Source of the DNA: JALORV01 sp963791235
GTDB lineage: Bacteria > Pseudomonadota > Gammaproteobacteria > Burkholderiales > Burkholderiaceae_F
Direction of reading: 5' to 3'
Assembly (NCBI GenBank): GCA_963791235.1
Contig: CAWBRW010000030.1
Span: 73,185-137,184 of the forward strand
DNA: 64,000 bases
Positions 28,392 to 38,565 of this stretch are shown in pieces (position 1 is the first letter of the stretch; each line of letters starts with the position of its first letter). The notes under the pieces are model-generated. The model saw only the letters and a program-made list of their open reading frames with translations. It was not told the DNA's origin and did no database searches. The translations under genes and the position numbers were made by a program.

Positions 28392-28823
28392 ATGGCGATG
28401 AACGTCGGACAAGCCGAGGGCGGCGAAGACGAAGCCATCTCGACGATCAACACCACGCCCCTGGTGGACGTGATGCTGGTGCTGTTGATCATCTTCCTCG
28501 TCACGATTCCGGTCATTACGCAATCGGTGCCGCTGAAGCTGCCCGAGGAAATCAACGTTCCGCGGCAGACCAAGCCGGAGAACGTCGAGATCGCCGTCAC
28601 CAAGGACGGCGATGTGTTCTGGGGCCTGCAGCCGGTGCGCGACAACGATGAACTGGTCGACCGCCTGAAGAAGGTGGCCGTGCAGCTGCCGCAGCCCGAA
28701 GTGCACATCCGGGGTGACCTGGCGGGCCGCTACGAATTCGTTGGCCGCGTTGTGTTCGCGGCGCAGCGTGCCGGCATCCAGAAGATCGGCTTCGTGACCG
28801 AACCGCCGGCGCGCGGCGGCTGA
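28392..28823 (+). CDS. exbD: ExbD/TolR-family protein, first copy
   Basis: ExbD is the single-helix partner of ExbB whose membrane Asp takes part in proton flow. The 143-residue protein begins MAMNVGQAEGGEDEAI, with the helix near residues 24-43 preceded by the NTTPLVDVMLVLLI motif that holds the key Asp. The periplasmic domain ends in AGIQKIGFVTEP. GGAGG precedes the ATG. A second, similar exbD follows 23 bp later; the two copies differ mainly in the periplasmic part, suggesting different partners or a mixed dimer. Confidence 0.93.
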   Translation: MAMNVGQAEGGEDEAISTINTTPLVDVMLVLLIIFLVTIPVITQSVPLKLPEEINVPRQTKPENVEIAVTKDGDVFWGLQPVRDNDELVDRLKKVAVQLPQPEVHIRGDLAGRYEFVGRVVFAAQRAGIQKIGFVTEPPARGG

Positions 28824-28846
28824 CCGACGACTGCAAGGAGCTATCC

Positions 28847-29278
28847 ATGGCGATGAATGTCGGTCCGGCAAGCGGCTCGCAGGACCCGGACGTGATGGTC
28901 GAGATCAACACCACGCCGCTGATCGACGTGATGCTGGTGCTGCTGGTGATGCTGATCATCACGATCCCGATCCAGCTGCACTCGGTCAATCTCAACATGC
29001 CGGTCGGCACGCCGCCGCCGCAAGTCGAAAAACCGGTGGTGATCACGGTGGATGTCGATTTCGACGGCACGATCTACTGGAATGGCGACATCGTCGCCAA
29101 CAAGGAGGCGCTCGAGTCGCGACTGCGCGACGCTGCGGCGCAGCCGGTGCAGCCCGAGGTGCATTTGCGCCCGAACAAGCTCGCCGAGTACAAGGATGTG
29201 GCGGCCGTCATGGCGTCGGCCCAGCGCCTCGGTGTGACCAAGCTCGGCCTGGTGGGCAACGAGCAGTTCGTCCGCTGA
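28847..29278 (+). CDS. exbD2: ExbD/TolR-family protein, second copy
   Basis: This is a second ExbD of the same 143-residue length. It shares the MAMNVG start and the NTTPLIDVMLVLLVM helix with the functional Asp, but the periplasmic domain is distinct (HSVNLNMPVG, YWNGDIVANK, RLGVTKLGLVGNEQF). Tandem exbD genes after exbB are known in Xanthomonads, where the second copy is needed only for some TonB-linked functions. AAGGAG precedes the ATG. Confidence 0.92.
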   Translation: MAMNVGPASGSQDPDVMVEINTTPLIDVMLVLLVMLIITIPIQLHSVNLNMPVGTPPPQVEKPVVITVDVDFDGTIYWNGDIVANKEALESRLRDAAAQPVQPEVHLRPNKLAEYKDVAAVMASAQRLGVTKLGLVGNEQFVR

Positions 29279-29286
29279 GCCTGTCG

Positions 29287-30474
29287 ATGAACGTCCTGAT
29301 CCGCGCCCTGGTGGCGTTCGCGCTTGCCGCGAGCGTTCATGTCGCGCACGCCCAGCTGCGCCCCGAGGTCGGCAAGCCCCTGCAGCAGGCGTCGGAGTTC
29401 CTGAAGTCGGGCCGCGCCAAGGAGGCGCTGGCAAAGGTGCGCGAGGCTGACGCCGTCGCCAACAAGACGCCCGCCGAGCAACTGACGGTCGACCGGATGC
29501 GCGGCGCCGCGGCGGCGCGTGCAGGCGACCCGCAGACCGCCATCAGGTCGTTCGAGGCAACGATGGCATCGGGCAAGCTCAGCCCGGCCGAACAGGCGCA
29601 GACGGCCGAGCAGCTCGCCTTCCTGTACTCGCAGGTGAAGGACTGGGGCAAGACGCGCGAGTGGGCGCAGAAGGCCCGGCAGATGGGCGGAAACGCGACC
29701 GAACTCGACAAACTGCTCGCCTACGTCAACTCCCAGTCCGGGGACTTCGCTGCCATCGCGCGCGACGCGCAGGCCGCCATCGAGGCGGCGGAGAAGGCCG
29801 GGCGCCGCCCCGAAGAGGCGGACCTGCTGCGCCTGTCCGACGCATTGCGCCGCACCGGCAACAACGCCGGGCAGTCGGCGGTGCTCGAAAAGCTGGTGAC
29901 CTATTACCCGAAGCAGGAATACTGGGCGATCGTCCTGGGTCGCATCCAGAGCAAGCCCGGGTTCTCGGGCCGCCTGACGTTCGACGTCATGCGGCTGAGG
30001 CGTGAGACCAAGACGCTCGAGACGGCGGAAGACTATGTCGAGATGACCCAGCTTGCGCTGCAAAATGGCCAGGCGGCGGAAGCGAAGGCGGTCATCGATG
30101 AGGGCTTTGCCCGCGGCATCGTCGGCAAGGGGGCCGAGGCCGAGCGGCAGAAGCGCCTCCAGGCACTGGCCGTGCAGAAGGCCAATGACGCGCCGAACGA
30201 ACTCGCCAAGGCCGAAGCCGAGTCTTCAGGCGACGCCAATGCCCTGGTGCGCATCGGCATGGCCTACACCGGGCTCGGACAGTACGACAAGGGCATTGCG
30301 CTGATGCAGAAGGGCATCGCCGCGGGTGGGCACAAGCACCTGGACGACGCACGCCTGCATCTCGGCATTGCCTACCTGCGCGCCGGCAACAAGGCCAAGG
30401 CCAGCGAAACGCTGCGCGCGGTCAAGGGCACCGACGGCGCGGCAGACCTCGCGCGGCTCTGGACGCGCGTCTAG
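29287..30474 (+). CDS. Periplasmic TPR-repeat protein of the TonB operon
   Basis: This 395-residue protein starts with a signal peptide ending at HAQ. The rest is helical with TPR-like pairs: AKEALAKVREADAVANK near the start, and a well-formed repeat NALVRIGMAYTGLGQYDKGIALMQKGI near the end, followed by ARLHLGIAYLRAGNKAKASE. It starts nine bases after exbD2, so it is part of the TonB operon. TPR proteins ending TonB clusters are known in Shewanella/Vibrio-type systems, but the exact job is unclear; a periplasmic scaffold for TonB or the receptor is the natural guess. Confidence 0.85.
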   Translation: MNVLIRALVAFALAASVHVAHAQLRPEVGKPLQQASEFLKSGRAKEALAKVREADAVANKTPAEQLTVDRMRGAAAARAGDPQTAIRSFEATMASGKLSPAEQAQTAEQLAFLYSQVKDWGKTREWAQKARQMGGNATELDKLLAYVNSQSGDFAAIARDAQAAIEAAEKAGRRPEEADLLRLSDALRRTGNNAGQSAVLEKLVTYYPKQEYWAIVLGRIQSKPGFSGRLTFDVMRLRRETKTLETAEDYVEMTQLALQNGQAAEAKAVIDEGFARGIVGKGAEAERQKRLQALAVQKANDAPNELAKAEAESSGDANALVRIGMAYTGLGQYDKGIALMQKGIAAGGHKHLDDARLHLGIAYLRAGNKAKASETLRAVKGTDGAADLARLWTRV

Positions 30475-30552
30475 CGGCGCAATTTCACGCTGCCGGGTTG
30501 CGCTGCATCGGCCAACCGGGTCACAGGTCGGCCCCTGTTCCGGTGTGCCGGC

Positions 30553-30969
30553 CTACTTCCTCAAAGTTGACAGATAGGCGACGACGTCCTCGATCTGTTC
30601 AGCCGTCAGGGCGGGCGACGGGGTGCCGAAGCTGGTCTTGTGAAAGCTGGGCATCGCGGTGCCCTTGGTGACGCGCGACAGATCGACCACGGACAACCGC
30701 AACTGCGCCGGGGTCAACGCCGCGCCGACACCGTCGAGTGCGGGCCCCTTGGTTCCGCCGGGCTGCATCTCCTTGTCCTTGATCGAGTGACAAGTGAGGC
30801 AGTTGGCCGGGCCGCGCTTGATCAACAGCGCCTTGCCGCGGGCGGCGTCGCCCGGCTTGCCGGTCAGCGACTGCGGGATGCCGTCACCGACCACCTTGTA
30901 GTCCGCCACCTGGGCCTGCACGCCACCGGCCAGTCCAAGGGCCACGCTCAACCAGAGTAAGCGCCTCAT
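30553..30969 (-). CDS. soxX: SoxX-like monohaem cytochrome c
   Basis: SoxX pairs with SoxA to attach thiosulfate to the SoxYZ carrier in the periplasm. The 138-residue protein has a signal peptide ending near VQAQ, a GDAARGKALLIKRGPANCLTCHSI block with the single CxxCH haem site, and a Met ligand in GTAMPSFHK. The C-terminal AEQIEDVVAYLSTLRK is typical of Sox and other class I cytochromes. No soxA, soxYZ or soxB is nearby, so it is an orphan. It may act as a general electron carrier. It is convergent with the TPR gene. A GGAGG lies rather far from the start. Confidence 0.75.
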   Translation of the reverse strand: MRRLLWLSVALGLAGGVQAQVADYKVVGDGIPQSLTGKPGDAARGKALLIKRGPANCLTCHSIKDKEMQPGGTKGPALDGVGAALTPAQLRLSVVDLSRVTKGTAMPSFHKTSFGTPSPALTAEQIEDVVAYLSTLRK

Positions 30970-31212
30970 CGCGATTCCAGGGATACCTCCCCGCTCCGTG
31001 GTTACGCCCGGACCGGCCGCCCGTCGATGCGTGACGTCGCCAGGACTCCGGGTACGCGTGCAGTCTGGCGCGCCCTGAAATGTCGGTATTGGCCCAGAGC
31101 AATCCGGCGACTCGGGGACTTGCCTTCCGCCGTGCCTTCCTTTCATGTCACAGCAGGGCAAGCTGACCTCATCGGGCGCCGCCGTCCTGAATTGCGCCGC
31201 TCGGTGAGGACG
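30970..31212. other. Intergenic stretch without recognisable gene
   Basis: The roughly 240 bases between the SoxX-like gene start and the receptor terminator hold no gene that can be supported. A soxX promoter should lie here but no clear hexamers are seen. Confidence 0.5.
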
Positions 31213-31242
31213 AAAAAAAACGCCCGCGGTCTCCCGCGGGCG
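31213..31242 (-). terminator. Rho-independent terminator of the TonB-dependent receptor
   Basis: A perfect nine-base stem CGCCCGCGG (31221-31229) and CCGCGGGCG (31234-31242) has a TCTC loop and a run of eight A on the plus strand (31213-31220), which is the T-tract for the minus strand. It lies 28 bp after the receptor stop codon. Confidence 0.93.
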
Positions 31243-31269
31243 CTTTAGACGAGAGTTCTTCGGTCTGTC

Positions 31270-34179
31270 TTAGAAGAACTTGTACTGCGCCGTCAGGTAG
31301 TACACCCGGCCCAGGGGGCTCGCGACCGTGGGGTCGTAGCCCATCTGGAAGTAGGTCTGCTGGTTGGTCACCGGCGGCTGGTTGTTGAACAGGTTGGTGA
31401 TGCCCGCCACGAGGGCCAGGTTCTTCACGCCGGTCCAGCGGCCGTACAGGTCCCAGGTTCCCCACGGCGCCACCTTGTGGGTCGTGCCGTCGGCATTCGT
31501 GTACTCGTCCTCGTAGCCGCTCGAGTAGTTGTTGCCGAGCGTGACGGTCCACGGGCCGCTCATCCACGAACCGGCCAGATAGTGGCGATAGCGCTGCACC
31601 GGCCCGAAGCTGCGCGTAGGTGCCGACCGTCGACTGCCACTCCTGACCCGGGATGTAGGTGGTCTTCTGCTCCTGCTCGAAGATGTACGTGGCGTTGTAC
31701 ATGAACGTCAGGTCGCCGAAGCCGGTCTGCGGGATGCGCAGCTTGGCCTCGATGTCGACACCGTTGGTGTTCTGGTCGGCGATGTTCAGATACTGGTTGA
31801 ACGCCGTATCCATCACCAGGATGTTGCCGACGCCGGTCACGGGCAGCACGCGGGTCATCGGGAATTGCGAGTAGCCGCCGCTGCACGACAGCGTCGCCGC
31901 GTCGAAGCCGTCGATGCAGTCCTGGATGATCGTGTCGCCGTTCGGGTGGCCGATCAGGTCCTTCTGCTGGATCCACCAGAAGTCGACGCCGACCGAGAAG
32001 TCACGCGTCGGCTCAAGCACGAAGCCGACCGACCACTGGTCCGAGGTCTCGGGTTGCAGCTGTCTTGTTGCCCGAGTTCGTGACCGACAGCTGCGCACCG
32101 CAGTACAGCGGGTTGAAGATGCCGACATCTGCATCGCAGCCGCCCGGAACCTGCGCCTCGTACCACGGGTCGTTATAGGCACCGCCGGAGTTGGTCCGGG
32201 CCGGCAGCGCCACCAGGTCCGGGATCGTCGGGGCGCGGAAACCCTGGCCGTACGAGCCGCGCACCAGCAGTGCGCTGGTCGGCTGCCAGCGCAGGCCGAC
32301 CTTCGGCGACACGTTGCTGCCGAAGTCGCTGTAGTCGTCCCAGCGCACGGCTACCTGGGCGTCGAGGTTCTTGATGATCGGGATCGACAGTTCGCCGAAC
32401 AGCGAGAAGACGGTGCGGTCGCCCGTGATCAGCGAACTGCTCGCCCGCGCCGCCGATGATGTCGGACGAACCGAGAACCGCCGACGGCGTATCGGTGTAC
32501 TCCTGGCTCTGGTACTGGAAGCCGACCGCCAATGCCATGCGGGCCGGCCGGCAGGTTCAGTGATCTCCTTCGACGCGACGCCGTCGATCACCCACGCGGT
32601 GGTCTTGGCCGTGCGCATTTCGCCGAGCGGCCTGGGTCGCACTGAGCGCTGCAAGACCCGCGGCATCGTTGTAGCCGAACGGGTTGATGACGCCCGTGTA
32701 CATCGCCGGCAGCAGCTTGGACTCGAGCAGGTAGCCAGCAAGATAGGTCTCCGTGGCCTCGCTCGAGACGTAGTACGTGCCGACGTTGTAGTCCCAGCCC
32801 CAGGCAAGGCCGGAAGCGCCGAGCAGGATGCGGTACTCGTCGGTCTCGACCTCGTTGGTCCGCGGGCCGGTCTCGAGCGCGCGCCAGTAGAGGTTCAGGT
32901 CACCGGTAACGGGCCTGCTCGCGATGGCCGGGACGATGCCGTTGCCCGGGTAGTACTTGCCGCCCTCCGGGTACAGCAGCGGCAGCGTGGTGCCGTCCGG
33001 CTGCTTCTTGGTGGTCGCTTCCGATGCCGGCGTCTGCGAAATGCGGAAGGTCGACGTCTGCTTGGCCCACGAGGCTTCGGCGAAGATCTGCGTGTCCGCG
33101 TTCAGCTGGAACGTGCCGCGGCCGAGGAACGACAACACCTCGTTTTCCGGCAGGATGTCGATCTGGCTCGCGTAGTCGTAGCGGCAGCGGGTGGAGGTCT
33201 GGGAAAGCTGACCAGGCCCGGCTGCCGGGATCGAGCCTGAAGACAGCAGGTCGTAAGACGCGGGAATCGTGCAACCGGCGGACGGGAAGATACCCTGGTA
33301 CGGATCCGTACGAACGCCAGGAGCCGCACCGGTAAATGCCGGCGCGTACGGGCTGAAGAACCCGCTGTCTGCTGAGATGTTGGCCGGGAACGAGTTCGAG
33401 CTGGTCCGCTGCGCAAACTCGTAACCGAGCACGTTCGGATCGATCGAGATGTCGCGGCGCAGCGCCGTCTTCGAGAAATCGCGGTCCTTCGCCGCGACCG
33501 ACTCCTGCTTGGTGTACGCAAACACGCCGAAGACGTTGAAACGGTCCTTGGCGAGATCGCCCCAGCCGGCGAGGATGTTGGCCTGAAACTGTTCGCCGCC
33601 CTCTTCCTGCGGCAGGAAGTAACCGCCGTAGACCTGCACACCGGAATAGTCCTTGCGCGTGATGAAGTTGATCACGCCGCCGACCGCGTCCGTACCGTAG
33701 ATGGCCGACGCGCCTTCGCGCAGCACTTCGACACGGTCGATCGCTGCGAACGGGATCTGCTGCAGGTTCACCGCGCCGCCGTCGAAGGCGTACACCGCCA
33801 TGCGGCGTCCATTCAGCAGGATCAGCGTGCTGTTGCCGCCGAGGCCGCGCAGCGAGGCGGCGGATAAGCCGGGTCGTGCCGCGTCGCCCAGTGCAAGCGA
33901 TTGGTTGTAACCCTGGCCAGAGTTGGCGACCAGCTTATCGACCAGCTGCGCGGCGTTGACGACGCCCATTTGATCGATTTCTTGGCGCGTGACGGTGGTG
34001 ACCGGCAGCGCGGACTCGCCCTCGATGCGCTTGATCGCCGAACCCGTGATCTCCACCCGCTCGAGCTGCTGTGTAGAAGGTGGTGTCGTCTGGGCAAGGG
34101 CCGGGCTGATGATCGCGGTACACGCCAGACCACCGAACGCGATCGCTAGCGCTCGGGTAATCGGTTTCGCTTGAAACAT
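31270..34179 (-). CDS. TonB-dependent outer-membrane receptor (about five frameshifts)
   Basis: This is a large TonB-dependent receptor of about 965 residues. It starts with a signal peptide (MFQAKPITRALA to SPALAQ), a plug domain (RVEITGSAIKRIEGESALPVT, the TonB box/plug start; YGTDAVGGVINFITRKD) and a barrel ending in the C-terminal YKFF. The first 510 residues are in one frame. Slips near 32,625, 32,540, 32,430, 32,065 and 31,605 must be crossed, and each restored frame gives normal barrel motifs (VRGSYGQGFRAPTIPDL, SGYEDEYTNADG, LVAGITNLFNNQPP). Substrate is unknown; the class resembles oar- or peptide-type receptors. A divergent S9 peptidase hints at oligopeptide uptake. GGGGGAG precedes the ATG. 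Confidence 0.9.
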
Positions 34180-34566
34180 TGGGTACTCCCCCTTTTGCTG
34201 ACAGTTGGTTCATCGCACCCGAACGCCAGGTCGGTGGTCTCCTCAACCGCCCACCAAGCACTCCTGCGCGAGTGGGAGGATTGTTACGGCGCCATTACTG
34301 GCTCGCAAACAAAAGTTCCCTTGATGATGAGTACTGTTGTATTTCACCTACAGGGAATCCCCCGCAGCCTGCCTGCAACGCGCTTGCGCCAGAGCCAGCA
34401 GGACACGCGTTGGCGTATTGCGCCGCAACAAGAATGCGCTGCCGCGGGTGGCACGACTTGCTGCGCCGCCCCAAACGGTGGCAGCCTTCGCGGCTGGGAA
34501 ACGTCGCGCGGCGACTGTGTGCGCGCCGAGTCTTCGGATAACGAATTCCACCTTGCGAGTTTTTCG
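34180..34566. other. Divergent regulatory spacer between receptor and S9 peptidase
   Basis: This 387-bp region separates two divergently transcribed genes. It is less GC-rich at the receptor end (AAACAAAAGTTCCCTTGATG near 34,308-34,327), where promoters would fit. The peptidase frame is open through it but shows no similarity before the ATG at 34567. I see no clear operator or RNA gene. Confidence 0.5.
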
Positions 34567-36576
34567 ATGAATCTTGTCAAACGACTGCTGACCGCGTTCG
34601 CCGTCGTGATGTTCTTGCCGGCGGCTATCGCCCAGACGGCTCCTGCATCCGCCGGCAAGCCCATACCGGTCGAAGACTTTTTCAAGAACCCGCGCTTCAC
34701 CCAGGTGACGCTGTCGCCGAGCGGTCGTTACCTGGCGGCGATCATTCCGATCAATGACCGCCGCAACATCGCAGTCATCGACCTGAACGATACGACCCAG
34801 GTGAACGTCATCACGGCGTTCAAGGAAAGCGACGTGCGCTCGATCGCGTGGGTCAACGACGATCGACTGGTCTATTCCCTGGTCGATCTGCAGCGGCCGT
34901 TGGCCGACCAGCTCGGTGCGGGGCTCTTCGCGGTCAACCGCGATGCGACCGCGTATCGTGAGCTCTCTGCCGTTGAAGTGCGTGACGCGAGGGGTAACCG
35001 GGCCACGGCGTCGGTGCCCCGGTACGCCGCCCTGCACGACGTCATGCGTCCGGTGCAGGGGGACGACATCATCGTTACGTCCAACGAGCGGAACCTGCGG
35101 TTTCCCGATCTGTTCCGCATGGATACCAGGACCGGGCGCAAGACGCTGATCACCGAGTCGCGGCCCGGAGATGTCGTTCGCTGGGTCATCGACCGCGACT
35201 ACGTCGCACGCGCGGCCGTGACCACGGCCGACAAGTTCAGCGCCGACAAGGACAAGCTGAAGCAGACGGTCTGGTACCGCGAGTCAGCGACTGCGCCCTG
35301 GCGCAAGGTGGTCGAGTTCCATCCCTTCACCGAACCGCAGAAGCAGACCAGCCCGGTCGCGTTCGATTACGAGGGTCGGCTGATCCTTGCTGCACGAAAT
35401 GGCGAGGACCGCGAGGCGCTGTATTACTACGACCCGGCCGGCAACAAACTGGGCGAGCGCCTGGTCGCGCACAAGGACTACGACGTCGATGGCGGGCTGC
35501 TGTTCGACTACAACACGAAGAAGCTGGTCGGCGTCCGGATCGACGGCGAGAAGACCGAGCAGTTCTGGTTCGACAAGGACTGGGCCACCTGGCACAAGAT
35601 GCTTGACCAGGCGCTGCCCGGCCATGTGAACCTGATCTCGCGCAACACCGACGGAAAGCGGCTGCTGGTCTACTCCTATTCGGACAAGGACCCGGGCAAG
35701 TACTACCTGTTCGACACCGAGAAGCGGCAGCTGATCGAGTTCCTCGCGGTCAGGCCGTGGATCAAGCCGCAGGAGATGGGCGAACAGCGGTTCATTCGCT
35801 ATCAGGCGCGCGACGGCATGAGCATCCCGGCGTACCTGACGTTGCCGGCCGGCAAGCCGGCCAAGGACCTGCCGCTCGTGGTGCTGGTGCATGGCGGCCC
35901 GTACCTGCGTGGCGAGACCTGGGGCTTCGACCGCGAGGCGCAGTTCCTGGCTTCGCGCGGCTATGCCGTGCTGCAGGCGGACTTCCGCGGCAGCACCGGT
36001 TACGGATGGAAGCACTACTCGTCCGGCCTCAAGCAGTGGGGTCTGACGATGCAGGATGACCTTAACGACGGCGTCGACGCATTGGTCAAGCAGGGCATCG
36101 TCAACAAGGACCGCGTCTGCATCGCCGGCGCCAGCTATGGCGGCTACGCAGTAATGATGGGCCTGGTGCGCGATCCGCAGATCTGGAAGTGCGGGATCAA
36201 CTGGGTCGGCGTCACCGACCTCTCACTGCTGACCAATGCCACATGGTCCGATACGAACCAGTACTGGGACGACGCGGAAGAGTGGTACAAGTTCGCCATT
36301 GGCGATTCCAGTGCAGACAGGCAACGCTTCGAGCAGACCTCGCCGCTGCGCAATGCCGGCAAGATCACGCGGCCGGTGCTGATGGCGTACGGGGCGGACG
36401 ACCAGCGCGTACCGATCGAGCACGGTGAGCGCATGAAGTCAGCGCTGGAGAGCAACAAAGTGCCGGTCGAGTACGTGCTGTACTCGAAGGAAGGGCACGG
36501 TTTCCTTCTGGAAGCCAACAACATCGACTTCTGGAAGCGGGTCGAAGCCTTCCTCGCGAAGAATCTCGGCAACTAG
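34567..36576 (+). CDS. S9-family prolyl oligopeptidase-like secreted peptidase
   Basis: This 669-residue protein has a signal peptide (MNLVKRLLTAFAVVM to AAIAQ), a beta-propeller half (about residues 40-400; blocks such as RFTQVTLSPSGRYLAAI) and a C-terminal alpha/beta-hydrolase. The catalytic Ser is S523 in GASYGGYA, the Asp is in GADDQRVP (611-612) and the His is H644 in EGHGF. The best family match is the acylaminoacyl- or dipeptidyl-peptidase branch of S9. It is predicted to be periplasmic. It lies divergent from a TonB-dependent receptor and is convergent with the yejF end, so a role in processing imported peptides is plausible. Confidence 0.9.
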   Translation: MNLVKRLLTAFAVVMFLPAAIAQTAPASAGKPIPVEDFFKNPRFTQVTLSPSGRYLAAIIPINDRRNIAVIDLNDTTQVNVITAFKESDVRSIAWVNDDRLVYSLVDLQRPLADQLGAGLFAVNRDATAYRELSAVEVRDARGNRATASVPRYAALHDVMRPVQGDDIIVTSNERNLRFPDLFRMDTRTGRKTLITESRPGDVVRWVIDRDYVARAAVTTADKFSADKDKLKQTVWYRESATAPWRKVVEFHPFTEPQKQTSPVAFDYEGRLILAARNGEDREALYYYDPAGNKLGERLVAHKDYDVDGGLLFDYNTKKLVGVRIDGEKTEQFWFDKDWATWHKMLDQALPGHVNLISRNTDGKRLLVYSYSDKDPGKYYLFDTEKRQLIEFLAVRPWIKPQEMGEQRFIRYQARDGMSIPAYLTLPAGKPAKDLPLVVLVHGGPYLRGETWGFDREAQFLASRGYAVLQADFRGSTGYGWKHYSSGLKQWGLTMQDDLNDGVDALVKQGIVNKDRVCIAGASYGGYAVMMGLVRDPQIWKCGINWVGVTDLSLLTNATWSDTNQYWDDAEEWYKFAIGDSSADRQRFEQTSPLRNAGKITRPVLMAYGADDQRVPIEHGERMKSALESNKVPVEYVLYSKEGHGFLLEANNIDFWKRVEAFLAKNLGN

Positions 36577-36654
36577 CGCTGTAGCCCGGCCGGCGGCGGA
36601 ACAGCGCATGGCGCTTGATCGAGTGTGTCGTCGACTCTCCGGTGCAGGCACTCG

Positions 36655-38565
36655 TCAGGGTGCAGTGCGCGCGGTCGAGGTAGAGCGATCTTGCGTCCTG
36701 TCAGCCCGGGCGAGGCGCGGCACGGCGGCAAGCAGGGTCTGGGTGTAGGGGTCGCGCGGTGCCGCCAGCAGCGACGCCGCGTCACCCTGTTCGACAATGC
36801 GGCCGTCCTTCATCACCGCGATGTCGTCGGCGAGGTACTCGACCACGCCGAAGTTGTGTGTGATGAAGAGATAGGCGATGCCGAGTTCGTTCTGCAGGTC
36901 CTTCAGCAGATTGAGAATCTGCGCCTGCACCGAGACGTCGAGCGCCGAGGTCGGCTCGTCGCAGACGATGAGTCTGGGTTCCACGGCCAGGGCGCGAGCG
37001 ATCGCGAGACGCTGGCGCTGGCCGCCGGAAAATTCGTGCGGATAGCGCGCCAGGGCATCCGGGCGCAAGCCGACGCGCTCGACCAGCGCGCGGATGCGTT
37101 CGGCGCGCTCGGTAGCACTGACTTCAGGCCGCAGGGCAAGAATGCCTTCTTCGAGGATCTCCTGCACCCGCATGCGCGGGTTCAGCGAGGCATACGGGTC
37201 CTGGAAGATGATCTGGATCTTGCGACGCGCGTCGCGCAGCGCGTCACCGTCGAGCCGGTCGAGCGCCGCGCCCTCGAGCGTGGCCTCGCCGTCGATCTGC
37301 GCGATACCGCGCAGCAGCTGTACTAGTGCCTTGCCGGTCGTCGTCTTGCCGCAGCCGGATTCGCCGACCAGCGCCAGCGTGCGGCCCGCCGCGAGGTCAA
37401 ACGAAATGCCGTCGACCGCCTTGACGTGCCCGACGGTCCGCCGCAACAGCCCGCGTCGAATCGGGAAGTACACCTTGTAGTCGCGCACGCGCAGCAGTGG
37501 TGTCGCAGAGGGAGGCAACTCCCGCCGCGCGGCGACGAGCGCTTCGATCGGTGCGCGAACCTCGTCCGCCAGCGCAGCACCGCCGTCGCGATAGAGCACA
37601 CATCGAACCTGGTGCCCGGGCATCGGTTCCAGCAACTCGGGTGGTCCAGCCCGGCAGGCGTCGCGCACTTTCGGGCAGCGATCCGCGAAACGGCAGCGAT
37701 CGAAGCGCTGGTCCAGGGGTGGAACGGTGCCCGGGATCGCAGTCAGGCGCGACCGGCGCTTGGCACTGTCCGGCAACGCATCGAGCAGCATCCGGGCGTA
37801 GGGATGCAGCGGCCGCACGAAGAATTCGGCGGTGTCGGCGACCTCGATGATCTGCCCGGCGTACATCAGTGCCACCCGCTGCGCCACCTCGGAAACGATG
37901 CCGAGGTCGTGGGTGATCAGCAGCATGGCCATGCCGTGCGCGCGCTGCAGTTCGACCAGCAGGTCGAGGATCTGCTTCTGGATCGTCACGTCGAGCGCGG
38001 TGGTCGGCTCGTCGGCGATGACGATGTCGGGTTCGCCCGCGAGCGCGATGGCGATCATCACGCGCTGCTTCTGGCCGCCCGACAGCTGGAACGGATAGCT
38101 GTCGATGCGCCGCTCCGGCTCGGGCAGTCCAACTCGCTTCAGCCAGTCGAGCGCGCGCGTGCGCGCCGCCGCGCCGCGCAGCGGCGTATGGCGCTCGATC
38201 ACTTCGATGATCTGGCGACCGACCGGCAGCACCGGGTTCAGGCTGGTCGATGGTTCCTGGAAGATGATGCTGACGCGACGACCGCGGATGTCGCGCATGC
38301 GCACTTCCGGAAGCTGCGCCAGGTCCGTCCCCGCCAGGTCGATGCGGCCCCCGAGCACCCGGCCGTTTTCCGGCAGCAGTCGAAGGAGGGACAGCGCCGT
38401 CATCGACTTGCCGCAGCCCGATTCGCCCACCAGCGCGAAGGTCTCGCCGCGGGCCAGCGTCAGCGACAGTGCGTCGACGGCGTGTACCAGGCCGCTTTCG
38501 GTGTCCAGCACCGTGTCGAGCGTGTCGATCGTCAGCACGGCAGCGCCGTTCGCTTGCCGGCTCAT
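36655..38565 (-). CDS. yejF: Peptide ABC transporter, tandem ATPase (YejF-like)
   Basis: This 636-residue protein contains two full ABC ATPase domains. Walker A appears twice (GESGCGKSMTAL and GESGCGKTTTGK), the signature twice (LSGGQKQR and FSGGQRQR) and Walker B twice (DIVIADEPTTALD and LIVCDEPTSALD). The first domain is followed by the oligopeptide C-terminal extension with a Cys cluster (CRFADRCPKVRDAC). The start at 38565 (MSRQANGAAVL) overlaps the yejE stop by four bases; an in-frame upstream extension is spurious. Together with yejA, yejB and yejE it forms a YejABEF/microcin C-type peptide importer. Confidence 0.92.
   Translation of the reverse strand: MSRQANGAAVLTIDTLDTVLDTESGLVHAVDALSLTLARGETFALVGESGCGKSMTALSLLRLLPENGRVLGGRIDLAGTDLAQLPEVRMRDIRGRRVSIIFQEPSTSLNPVLPVGRQIIEVIERHTPLRGAAARTRALDWLKRVGLPEPERRIDSYPFQLSGGQKQRVMIAIALAGEPDIVIADEPTTALDVTIQKQILDLLVELQRAHGMAMLLITHDLGIVSEVAQRVALMYAGQIIEVADTAEFFVRPLHPYARMLLDALPDSAKRRSRLTAIPGTVPPLDQRFDRCRFADRCPKVRDACRAGPPELLEPMPGHQVRCVLYRDGGAALADEVRAPIEALVAARRELPPSATPLLRVRDYKVYFPIRRGLLRRTVGHVKAVDGISFDLAAGRTLALVGESGCGKTTTGKALVQLLRGIAQIDGEATLEGAALDRLDGDALRDARRKIQIIFQDPYASLNPRMRVQEILEEGILALRPEVSATERAERIRALVERVGLRPDALARYPHEFSGGQRQRLAIARALAVEPRLIVCDEPTSALDVSVQAQILNLLKDLQNELGIAYLFITHNFGVVEYLADDIAVMKDGRIVEQGDAASLLAAPRDPYTQTLLAAVPRLARADRTQDRSTSTARTAP

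Noticed and set aside
34171..34566. Extended N-terminus of the S9 peptidase
   Set aside because: The frame is open but lacks family similarity; the ATG at 34,567 begins a good signal peptide.
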